64,000 nt of DNA, taken from Bedellia somnulentella (taxonomy: Eukaryota; Arthropoda; Insecta; Lepidoptera; Bedelliidae). Below the pieces are notes generated by a model. It had not been told where the DNA came from, did no database searches, and saw only the letters and a list, made by a program, of their open reading frames with translations. The stretch covers positions 22,852,182 through 22,916,181 of the forward strand of contig OY755171.1 of assembly GCA_963576735.1 (NCBI GenBank), given 5' to 3'. Positions 55,331-64,000 of this stretch are shown here, in pieces. Numbering within the stretch: the stretch's first letter is position 1; each line of letters begins with the position of its first letter. The position numbers were made by a program, and so were the translations under genes.

Positions 55331-55620
55331 CAATTTGTCTTTTGTAAAGTCATATGTGTGGTTAATTTATCATGGTTGTTAACATTGAGGGAAAACATCT
55401 TGAGGAAACCCACATGGCTGAGTTGTACTTAGTCATGTGACAGTGTATTCGTACAAAACGGCGATAGGCCTGCCCCCTATCACGTGAGTACACTGTCTAA
55501 GCAAAACGTGGGTATCTTCTCTGGACACTAGATGGCGCTGCCATGTGAGTTCAGAAGTATTGGTACCTCTGCCAGCCCTTTCGGGGATAAACGGCGTGAA
55601 CGTTTATGTTATATTATGTT
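55331..55620 (+). mobile_element. SINE-B, 5'-truncated, subfamily 2
   Basis: Starts at caatttgtcttttgtaaagt. Shares with 5408-5676 the block gtctaagcaaaacg, then ctctggacactagatggcgc, and the end gggataaacggcgtgaacg. Confidence 0.9.
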
Positions 55621-55664
55621 AATTAGCTAACTGTTTATGTCGGACTTAGTATGTAAGTTACAGG

Positions 55665-55834
55665 CGGTACCAGAAAACCAGCTCCCCAGCAGTGTCCTGC
55701 GGATAATGTTGGGAACCTAGCTGAGGTACTTTGCCTTTTTGTTGCCATCTTTTCTTTTTAAATTGTAATGTTTGTATATGTTGTTATTGTGTTTGGTAAC
55801 AAATAAATATCTTTTATCTTTATCTTTATCTTTA
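55665..55834 (+). repeat. 3' end of an unidentified retroposon
   Basis: A GC-richer part (ggtaccagaaaaccagctcc, gttgggaacctagctgaggt) leads into an AT-rich part with the polyadenylation-type signal aataaa and then ttttatctttatctttatct repeats. This is the layout of a non-LTR element or SINE with an ATCTTT tail. No second copy in the window. Confidence 0.5.
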
Positions 55835-55839
55835 ATTTA

Positions 55840-56173
55840 AAATGACGTAGTATGCAAGATAGAAAAAAGAATTTTGAGGTTGTTTGGGCAAATAGAGAAG
55901 ATGGATGAAAATAAAGTAGCGAAAGAGATATATAGAGCCAATGTGGATGGGATTGTTAGTAGAGGACGGCCTCGTAAAACCTTTCTTGACCAGATAGAAA
56001 ACGTTCTTATAAAGGCGGGGGTACGAAGTGAGAAGAATAAAAGAGCATGTATGAGAAGAATAATGAATGTAAGGGAAGCAAGAGAGGTTTGTCAAGATCG
56101 TACTAAGTGGCGATCGATAGTCTCTGCCTACCCCAATGAGAATAATGGGCGTGAGTATAAGTAAGTAAGTAAG
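55840..56173 (+). mobile_element. LINE 3' fragment, TAAG-tail subfamily
   Basis: Encodes the LINE C-terminal region (IYRANVDGIVSRGRPRKTF to DRTKWRSIVSAYP) in one open frame from about 55874. It ends tgcctaccccaatgagaata, GGGCGTGAGTATAA and a clean TAAG-unit tail. It shares the VDGIVSRGRPRKTF variants with 48952-49488. No clear duplication. Confidence 0.9.
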
Positions 56174-56329
56174 TTAGTTTCATTCTAATTGGCCCTAATT
56201 AAAATTATTTGAAAACGTTTATTCCTGTAAATCAATGTTTGAGCTAACAACTGTATCGTTAGTGTGACAAAAATAGAAGATACTCATGTATAAACTTTAA
56301 AATTGGTTTACTCTACATTATTACTAGAC

Positions 56330-56592
56330 ATAACATAACATAACATAAACGTTCACGCCGAATATCCCCCAAGGGGTTGGCAGAGGTACTAATACTTCTG
56401 AACATCACGTGACTTTGTCACCTGGTGTTCAGAGTACCCACGTTTTGCATGGACAGTGTTCTCACGTGATAGGGGGCAGGCCTATCGCCGTTTTGTACGA
56501 ATACACGTATAATACACGGGTTTCCTCACGATGTTTTTCCTCACCGTTAACAACCATGATAAATTAACCACACATATGTGTTTAAATATAAT
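56330..56592 (-). mobile_element. SINE-B, 5'-truncated, with imperfect TSD
   Basis: Flanked by attattactagac (56317-56329) and attattacgagac (56593-56605), 12 of 13 identical. Subfamily-1 body, with a deletion around the gtcatgtgacagtg block (gaatacacgtataatacacg). Confidence 0.85.
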
Positions 56593-56624
56593 ATTATTAC
56601 GAGACTTGAGATATAATACTTACA

Positions 56625-56832
56625 TTCATACATACATACATATACTCACGGCTACAAATCTCTAAAAGTTGTAGCCAGAGCTAAGGAATTAGAAATGGAA
56701 GGTTGAAGATGGTTAAATAAAGGATTTGATCATGGGTCTCCAACCGTATCGCAAAGCCCCAATACTGTTAGTCGTCTCTTACGTACACCGACCGAAAGAA
56801 ATGGGGTACTGCTATTCTAAGCCGACACTACT
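56625..56832 (-). mobile_element. SINE-A with internal deletions
   Basis: Tail catacatacatatactcacg and 5' end gccgacactactt are present. The cctcagccacttttgg block and part of the B-box region are deleted. Confidence 0.85.
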
Positions 56833-57561
56833 TAACTAGCCACTACCAGATTATACTTGTTTTTCCTTATAGTTTTTATTACTTATATACAGTTTTATTA
56901 CTTATATATAGTTTTTATTACTTATACACTTTAAGACTGAACAAATAAATTATAGTATATTTTACGGCAAAAAAAGGTACAAAATATTTTTTGATACTCA
57001 TAATCATTAAGACCTTTACAATAAAAATGTCAATTGACAAGGAACAAATTACAGCACGGTTATGCGTGTGTTGCAAGCGAAGCAGCGGCAAGGCGGTAGG
57101 CTGGCAACATTCCGCGTCCACAATAGCGCAGCACAATGAGTTTGTTATCACAAATCAGACTCATTACTAGCGAATGGACTCCTTTCAGTGTCCCAATCTA
57201 ATCCGGCGTGCTGCAAAATGCGCTGTTTATCATTGTAATAAAGTCCATTTTAGAAACAACAGGTTTTCAATGGTACAGTAATTAGCTTGAATATTTTATG
57301 AGCCACCATTTTTAGTCGTTCTTTACAGAATACTGTTGTTCGTTTTACAATGATACGTTATGGAGGATTGTTACTTGTTGCGATGGTAATCAGCAAGTTC
57401 ACTTGTTACGAATTACGATAGATATTGGAGACATGATTAAATGTTTAATGATAACGCACACTACTATCCAGATATACAAAAGACAACAATAAGAAAGAGT
57501 AAATTAATTAAATTATACGTATTCTAATTACTAATACTTAATTAAGTAATTTTACACACGG
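56833..57561. other. unassigned DNA
   Basis: A GC-richer patch at 57050-57125, otherwise AT-rich. No gene recognised. Confidence 0.4.
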
Positions 57562-57572
57562 GCATAGACCAT

Positions 57573-57661
57573 CCAAAAGCGGCTGAGGAATGTCTAATTC
57601 ATTAGCTCTGGCTACCCCTTCTAGGGATTTACAGACGTGAGTATGTTACTGATGTATGTAT
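57573..57661 (+). mobile_element. SINE-A 3' third, with 11-bp TSD
   Basis: Exact duplication, gcatagaccat, at 57562-57572 and 57662-57672. It holds only ccaaaagcggctgaggaatg to ggatttacagacgtgagtat plus a mutated tail, so it is a 5'-truncated insertion of about 89 bp. Confidence 0.9.
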
Positions 57662-57723
57662 GCATAGACCATACTTCAGTTGAACTAATCTCATCGCCTG
57701 CCCGACGCCATTGGTTCTTCTAA

Positions 57724-57780
57724 TTATTATAAAGGCGAGTAATTTGTGTGTATGTTTGTTTGTCTGTAATTAGTTTTGAA
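57724..57780 (+). repeat. Helitron-like 5' fragment
   Basis: taattattataaaggcgagt and ttgtttgtctg resemble the start of the element at 21957-22180. The other end is not seen. Confidence 0.4.
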
Positions 57781-58007
57781 ACAACTAAATGCTTTAAATT
57801 ATTTTAAACATATCAACTTCTGTGCCAAAAAGTATGCTTGAATAATATAATATGCACGTAAAAAAACTTTCACGATTTCTAATTGATAGGATTGAAAAAA
57901 GTTGAAAGTAATAATAGCCTATTTGTTGCTGTTATATTTATGCCGTTCTGGTATAAAGCGACACTACAACGTTTATTTTATATTAATAATTATTACAAAT
58001 AATTCTC

Positions 58008-58268
58008 GCCGAGGGTCTTAAGAAACGTAAGTATGGCTTCCTTGACGAAAGTCATATTTTTGTTCCTTTTGCTGTAGAGACCCTCGGCCCATGGGGTCCA
58101 GATGCGCGTAGATTATTTAAGGATATATCTACGCGCCTTGTTGAAACTAGTGGGGATCCTAGGGCTGGCACATACTTTGCCCAAAGAATAAGTATTGCCG
58201 TACAAAGGGGCAATGCAGCTTTTGGGAGGAGGAGGCCTTTTGGGAACCCTTCCCCCCAGCGGCAGTGA
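58008..58268 (+). pseudogene. C-terminal end of a retrotransposon polyprotein
   Basis: An 86-codon frame without a start ends at a TGA at 58266-58268. It contains KYGFLDESHIFVPFAVETLG, then RRLFKDISTRLVETSGDPRA and QRISIAVQRGNAA. The VETLG...SGDPRA...QRIS.A.QRGNAA pattern is what I recall from the very end of reverse-transcriptase polyproteins in invertebrate genomes. The rest of the protein is missing upstream, while an AT-rich 3' region with ataataaa follows at about 58375. It is a different family from the LINE at 12009. Confidence in 'mobile-element protein end' is moderate. The exact clade is unknown. Confidence 0.6.
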
Positions 58269-58790
58269 TTTTGAAAATATTTTTTATATTGTTTAATTAT
58301 TATTTCTTTCTTTTGTATATATATTTAAAACTCATAGATTAAGGTTATTCTGTACAAATTTTATACTTAGCATTATAATAAACTTTGATTCTCGCATTGT
58401 TTAAATATAAATACATACTTGTTTATATGAAATAGAGCAATGCAATATGTTAAAGCAAAAATACGAAGTAAATTGAGAGGTTTCCAAGGATTTTTAGCTT
58501 TGTCGTTTATTAATTGACGTCCTCTTTCGGCTTCCATTGTGTTGTAGGCTTATGACGTAAAGCTCCGGCCGGCTTTCGAGGGAATCATGTAATCTTATTT
58601 ATTGGATGTAGGAAATTACTAACTTGTTAAAGAAATCTCTTGTGGTTATTTTGTTTGAATTAATACTGTAAGACTAGAGTCAAATCAGTGTAAGCACAAA
58701 TTATGAAAGTTTGTACGTAAATTGATTATGTCAATTATGTTGATTTTGCGGAACATTTTCTAAATATGACACATACTTACCAGTTCCAAA
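58269..58790. other. 3' flank of the retroelement relic, then unassigned DNA
   Basis: AT-rich with a possible poly(A) signal at about 58375. A CpG-richer patch at 58515-58590 has no recognised feature. Confidence 0.4.
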
Positions 58791-59041
58791 CGTGATATGA
58801 TAGCACATTGGGTAGAACACCGCCTTTTGTGCAAGCGATGAGAGTTCAAATCTTGAGTCGGACCTACACCTATTTGTCTTTTCTAAAGACATATGTGTGG
58901 TTAATTTATCATGGTTGTTAACGGTGAGGGAAAATGTCGTGAGAAAACACACATAGCTAAGTTAAACTTTAGCAAGTGACTGTGTATTTGTACAAAACGG
59001 CGATAGGCCTGCCCTTCGGGGAAATGCGGCGTAAACGTTAG
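58791..59041 (+). mobile_element. SINE-B with internal deletion
   Basis: The head cgtgatatgatagcacattg, then ggtagaacacc, has an extra ATGATA. The B box reads gagttcaaatcttg. The body jumps from cgataggcctgccc straight to ttcggggaaatgcggcg, so about 120 bp are missing. This is a likely recombination between the two CTGCC motifs. Confidence 0.88.
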
Positions 59042-59052
59042 AGTTTGAAATT

Positions 59053-59293
59053 TACATGCATATACTCACGACCATAAATCTCTAGAAGGGGTAGCCAGAG
59101 CTAAGGAATCAGAAATTCCTCAGCCACTTTAGAAAATGTGAGTGAGGAAAAGATGGTAAAAATAAAGGTGTGGTGATGGGTCTTTAACCGCATCGCCCAA
59201 AAATCCCTTAAAACCCCAGTACCGTTAGTTACCTCATACGCACACCCACCGTAAGAAATGGGGTAGGGCTTTTCTAAGCCGACACTACACAGC
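59053..59293 (-). mobile_element. SINE-A, full-length
   Basis: Tail tgcatatactcacgaccata, hairpin ctctagaaggggtagcc, 5' end gccgacactacacagc. It abuts the end of the preceding SINE-B. No exact duplication. Confidence 0.88.
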
Positions 59294-59552
59294 AAATCAT
59301 TAATAATCCTTTGTTTTCAAAAGTTAATCATATCAAAAGTGGTGCAGGTAAGCTGTTGCTTCTTCTTTGTGGTATCCATAGTCTTGAGTATATATAACGT
59401 TAGTTACCAATTTAAATATTTATTCCAAACCGAAATCTGTTCACTTTTCAAATAGTACCCGATCAAAGATCCCTGGTTTGAACAAAATATTAATAGGATT
59501 ATCAACTTAAGAAGATCAGAATTCATTTTATAATTTTAAATTTAACAAGCCT

Positions 59553-59676
59553 CATAAATAAAAGATGTTATTAAAGGAAAGAAAAATTTCGACACTGGCG
59601 GGGTTCGAACCCGCGACCTTCGACATCTTTTATTTATGAGTAATAATCCCTACATGAGGAATTCATGTCAAAAACA
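59553..59676 (-). mobile_element. SINE-C, rearranged, with 17-bp TSD
   Basis: Exact duplication, ttaaatttaacaagcct, at 59536-59552 and 59677-59693. On the minus strand the B-box half (GGGTTCGAACCCC, then CAGTGTCGAA) and the tail TTTCTTTCCTTTAATAACAT, then CTTTTATTTATG, match 36279-36369. Instead of the A-box half, the 5' side holds an inverted copy of the tail (cataaataaaagatgt against acatcttttatttatg) and about 38 further bases of unknown origin. Confidence 0.88.
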
Positions 59677-59693
59677 TTAAATTTAACAAGCCT

Positions 59694-60279
59694 GTTGAAT
59701 CGGATTACATAAGATTATGTAATTGAATACTCTACAACATAAAATAAACTAAGTGGGATTATCCTTATTGAACATTTATAATTTTAATAATTATGTAAGT
59801 AGTTTGCGATATTAGATACATAGAACCATTGCATAAAAAATGTTAAAGGAATTATAATATATATCAGCATTTTAAAAATTGAAGTACTTAGTTAGATTAT
59901 TAGTAATATTCAGGAGAAACTATTTGTATTTGAATCCACCAGACATGTAAAGGGTCTCGGTCAAAATGGGCGTAACACCAACAGCGTTAAAATATATTTT
60001 ATGTGAAAGCTAATGATCATAACTTAATTTTATACTATGACGGCGATTACCCAAACAACCGGAGAACAGAGATATTCAGTGATGTTCAAACGCATAGAAT
60101 CCAAAACAATCGCTCACCGCAGAGACAACACGGACAATATCGTGCAGTACTAGGCAAAAGATATCAATCTATTGGTTGGTAACCTAACGAATTACTGCAT
60201 TCCATCCCTTTCTAACGTCTCTCACTCAGGTACCGAACAAAGAAAGCGTGCGTACGCGTCACTGATGCGCATGACGCTT
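59694..60279. other. unassigned AT-rich DNA
   Basis: No gene or repeat recognised. Confidence 0.4.
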
Positions 60280-60445
60280 CAGTGAAAAGAACTTAGTTCA
60301 TTTAGTTCCTTCACTTAAAAGAACTACTTCGCGAATGTAGTCCAGTAGTCCACTTCGTTCAGCGGCTCATTAGGCTCCTTCAGAGCCGTTGGACTAAATG
60401 AACTGCAGAACGAATTGGACTAAATGAAGAGATTGAGTTGGAAAG
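60280..60445. repeat. compound repeat with gaactaaatgaa motifs
   Basis: tagttcatttagttcc on the left is answered by ggactaaatgaactgcag and ggactaaatgaa on the right. acttcgcgaatg and cttcgttcagcgg lie between. Partly inverted, partly direct, this looks like a decayed foldback element. Confidence 0.45.
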
Positions 60446-63309
60446 ATGAATAACTTGCGGTTCTCGCGTTCTCGTATCTTTCTTATAACATTCGCTAGTT
60501 CGCGAATGAAAAAAATGATGCTTTTGATAATGTTTAATGAATGAGTCCCATATGTTGTATTACTTGTATTTAATTTTGCAGAAATATAGTTATTTATCAT
60601 GAAGTATCAGTAAGAATAAATATCTCGATTGTCCTCCATACTTTCCAGGCTTAGGACTGACGACCAAAACATTACTAATATTTTCACTATTAGAAAATAA
60701 AAATAACTCATTGACGGGTCTCGAACCTCATATTTATGTTTTTGTATTTGAGTAAACGAATAGTGATTTAACAGCAAACAAATATAGGTCTTAACACCAT
60801 GTGCGGAGAGTTATTTTCCCCTGCGAGAGAACAGCAATGCATAAGTGAGGTGAACTAATAAGGTGTCAGTATTAGATTTGCGATCAAACGAATATAGTCC
60901 TTAAGACGATGACCAAAGATTTTTTTTCGCCTGACGGCAAAGTATTATTTAACCAACCTTTGCGTTTTTTTTGCAATAATACCCGGTCCATATTGGGGAT
61001 AACAAGTATGTAGGGGTTATCAAGACGTGCAATAAAGTAAATTACAACGCATTTTATTACTGTTGGTATAACGCCCAGCTCCTATACAAAAATGCCCATG
61101 ATCCTTTACTACCTCTCCTCACTCAACACAGCTCTCGTCAAAATAGCTTAACTATGTGTACAACTATCTTATTGTGTTAATCGAATTAAACATTCATCCA
61201 AGACTATGACTACGATAACGTGTCTACGAAACCGTAGCCAACATTTCAATAACCTCGTAGTCTTTTTTAGTATTGTTCCATTCACATAAAATAAATACAA
61301 AATCTGTTTCTGATCGCTTTTGTAACAATAAACGTGTATATTTCTCCCATTTTTGGCCGTGAACTGGTCATTTATGTGTGAATAAATATCGAAAACTAAT
61401 AAAGACTAATGGAAATCGAGGCGGCTACGGCCCGGGTCTCGATATATTTGATCTATAGCCGGCCTAATTACTATTGGCCTCCGCAGCAAATACCCAAGAT
61501 GAGGAGAAAGTCAGCGTTTATTACATCGATGAAGATAAGACATGCTTGTGTGTGTAAATAAAGCCAATTTACTGTGATGAGGATGCTCTTCCGCACGATC
61601 GTATTGTTCCAATATTTCTAACTAATGAGTGGAAACGATACTGCCTGCATTAGTATTTTGATGATTACAAATAATATATTGCCATATTTACATGTTAATG
61701 GCTCGTTTTTGACAGTAATTTATATTTTCCTTTTTTAAAAATATGTTAATTAAAGCTTTAACCCTTAAAAGTTATTATTAACAGTATGATTAAATGTTGA
61801 ATTAATACTTGTCATTATTAATTTCCTAAAAAAAACATTATCTAATTCAATGTTTTTATTGTACAAAATTTACTCTTTCAAAAGAATAACATAGTTTACA
61901 TACAAAAACTTGTTTAGGATTTATTATTTTTAATGTAGGTAGTTGGTAAAACTTAAGAACTTAATTTTTATTCAGTCATAATGTATTCAAATTTATTCTG
62001 TGTGCGGGAACAAAGTGGCCGTTATTGTATGATAGAGCTTTATTTAAAAAGCCTTTTTAAAAAGCTATTTACCTTCGTCAATATGAAATTTCTATAAATC
62101 ACCATATTTATGAAGTTAGAAAAGGTTCGATGACAATGCCTTTTTAATGTGTATTTGATATATTTTCTTCTTTTTTGTTTTTAGTTTTAAAGGTTATATT
62201 ATAACAATAAGTTGGAATTATTATGTATCGACTACATTTATAGGGAAACTTAACTTGTAAAATTTCTCTATTTCTTACTGAGCATTAATTAATTTATAAT
62301 TTTGTGTTTCAACATGAATCGGATTCATATTAATATGCAAAATTTCTTAGTCACGTCGGTTTTACATTAGAACTATTACATGATTATTCCAACTTTTTTC
62401 AAATATAATTAACAATATTCATCCATAGCCAGACAATTGAATTTAAAAATGTCAATTTTTTTCATGTCATATTGCAATCGTGGCACAGGATTATGTTAAA
62501 AAATTCAAGGATTTTCCTCATATATTAATTCATTGATATTGTGAAATAGTGAGAAACTTCAAGGAATCAGTTATACATTGAAAGTACATCATCTAACAAT
62601 ATAAGCTATCTTTAGAGTAACCGTTTATTATACTCTCAGAAAATTTAACAATAAAATTTTGGTGTCTTATACTTTTAAAAGTTGTAGAGTAGACTGTTCC
62701 CAGCTCATCTGCATTAAGAACAAATTAAAATCAAATTAAAGTAATGTAACGAACACATCAAGTAAATTAGTCACAGCTGAAAGACAAAACTTGGCTCACA
62801 TCGTATTAATTGCTGAATAGATAATGTTGTTAGACGTGTGTTCGACGCGATGAATAATAAACGTTTACGTTTCTTCGGATTTATTGTTTGATTATTCAAA
62901 TCTTCTTGAAAAGTGTTTGAAAATTGCACGTAGAAGTTGGTTGTTTGTAAATGGAAGCTGGAAAAGGCATATACAAGGAAAGGCAATGAGGTTTCTTGAG
63001 TTCTTGATTCTTCTTGATTATTAATCGTAGGCCTTAGTCAATTTACGGTACTGACTCGACCTTAATAAGTTGTTAGTTGTATTTTGCAAGTCAAGTTATA
63101 ACAGTACATTTTTTCTACTGATTAATTAAGTGCGGTACAGTAACGATCGCAAAATGAATTTCGACAACTTTTGTTGAGAACCACACCGATTTGATTCAGC
63201 ACCTTCTACTAGGAGTGGCCAATTTAAATATTCATATATCCAACAATAAAAGGCCGAAATAAAATTTAATGATAATATAAAATTACTACAATAAAATGAA
63301 AAGAATTTG
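60446..63309. other. long stretch without recognised features
   Basis: AT-rich and almost free of the SINE and LINE families that fill the rest of the window. tgacgggtctcgaacctca at about 60713 is B-box-like on the minus strand and may be a SINE-C relic. 61420-61495 is CpG-richer. No coding exon was recognised. Confidence 0.4.
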
Positions 63310-63346
63310 TCTGCCTACCTCTATAGGATTTAATGGCGTGCGTATA
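63310..63346 (+). repeat. LINE 3'-end remnant
   Basis: tctgcctacctctataggat, then TTAATGGCGTGCGTATAT, follows the LINE end pattern with a mutated hairpin, and the tail has decayed to atctatct. Confidence 0.55.
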
Positions 63347-63616
63347 TATCTATCTATGACATCATCATAAAACTGATGAGGTATAAATAATATATTCGTA
63401 TGGCCGGGCCGTGTTTATTTTGAGCTATGTAATTAAATTACACATGTTGTTACAACCGCTGTGACGTTGTTTACACAGAAAACTTCGGTTGAAGTGAGTT
63501 CGGAAATATTGACTTAACTGTGTAGTTGGGTACTATTTACGTGTTCAATAAATTGGTATTTGTATTAAATGTACTCGTAAATTTTAAAATATTTTATAAT
63601 ATTACAATCTTTACAT
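63347..63616. other. unassigned AT-rich DNA
   Basis: No gene or repeat recognised. Confidence 0.4.
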
Positions 63617-63818
63617 AATTCCTCAGCCACTTTTGGAAGTTGATTGGGGAAAAGATGATAATTATAAGTGTTTTTGGTGATGGGTCTCCAACCACATCGC
63701 CTAAAAATCACTTAAAAAGCCCCTACACCCTTAATCGCTTCTTAAGATCACCCACGGCTAGAAATGGGGTAGTGTTATTCTAAGCCGACACTACACAGCA
63801 AAGCCGACACTACACGGT
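63617..63818 (-). mobile_element. SINE-A, subfamily 2, lacking its 3' end
   Basis: Starts at ataattcctcagccactttt, so the hairpin and tail are missing. It runs to gccgacactacacagcaaag and then repeats ccgacactacac, a short duplication of the element's own 5' end. Confidence 0.85.
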
Positions 63819-64000
63819 AAAATCCAAAATCTTAACAATATTATTTTTACCATTCTAATTCACGGGGGATCATTTTTTCCTTAATATTCTTATATAACTG
63901 CATGTATATGTCGTGTCCGAAATGTGACAAATAAAAGGACAAATGAAAAGAATGATGAATGGAAATGAAACTCAAGAAATCAAAAATCGACAAATTCGAT
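63819..64000. other. unassigned DNA to window end
   Basis: No feature recognised. Confidence 0.4.

Overview
Repeat-rich, AT-rich eukaryotic DNA, most likely from a lepidopteran (moth or butterfly) intron or intergenic region. This rests on the style of the elements: a non-LTR reverse transcriptase of the kind common in moths, Helitron-like ends, a BEL/Pao LTR element, a Transib-like element and tRNA-derived SINEs. It is an inference from recalled families, not a database result. No host protein-coding exon was recognised. The only host-gene signal is a CpG-rich stretch at 40400-40734 that looks like a promoter plus a non-coding first exon ending in a consensus splice donor.

Nearly everything recognisable is mobile DNA. 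SINE-A (about 245 bp plus an ATGT tail) has more than 35 copies or fragments on both strands. SINE-B (about 385 bp, tRNA-like head, ATGTT tail) has about 15. SINE-C is a short tRNA-like family with four copies. One LINE has a 2-kb 5'-truncated copy at 12009-14001, several shorter copies, and one copy of only 32 bp. Many copies have exact 9-17 bp target-site duplications (TSDs), which fix their ends.

The LINE, SINE-A and SINE-B carry the same kind of 3' end: CTCTGCCTACCCC or a close variant, a short C/G hairpin, a GGCGTGAG-like block and a TATGT-type tail. This suggests that both SINEs are copied by the LINE's reverse transcriptase through a common RNA hairpin.

Layout. 1-8000: scattered SINE-A/B pieces, a foldback MITE and a SINE-C copy. 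8800-14400: a micro LINE insertion, Helitron-like elements and the 2-kb LINE. 14700-28700: SINEs, a TTA-flanked MITE, one complete SINE-B and nested SINEs. 28750-29280: a piggyBac-like transposase relic. 31000-32150: a 560-bp tandem duplication carrying SINE-B. 32950-33900: a 693-bp Transib-like element inside a SINE-A. 35800-39130: a young, internally gutted BEL/Pao element with nearly identical 224-bp LTRs, a SINE-C inside pol and a 58-bp-arm hairpin. 40400-40740: candidate promoter and exon. 43000-59700: more SINEs, LINE ends, a small MITE family, and the C-terminal end of a second retroelement protein at 58008-58268. 59700-63600: almost no recognisable repeats.
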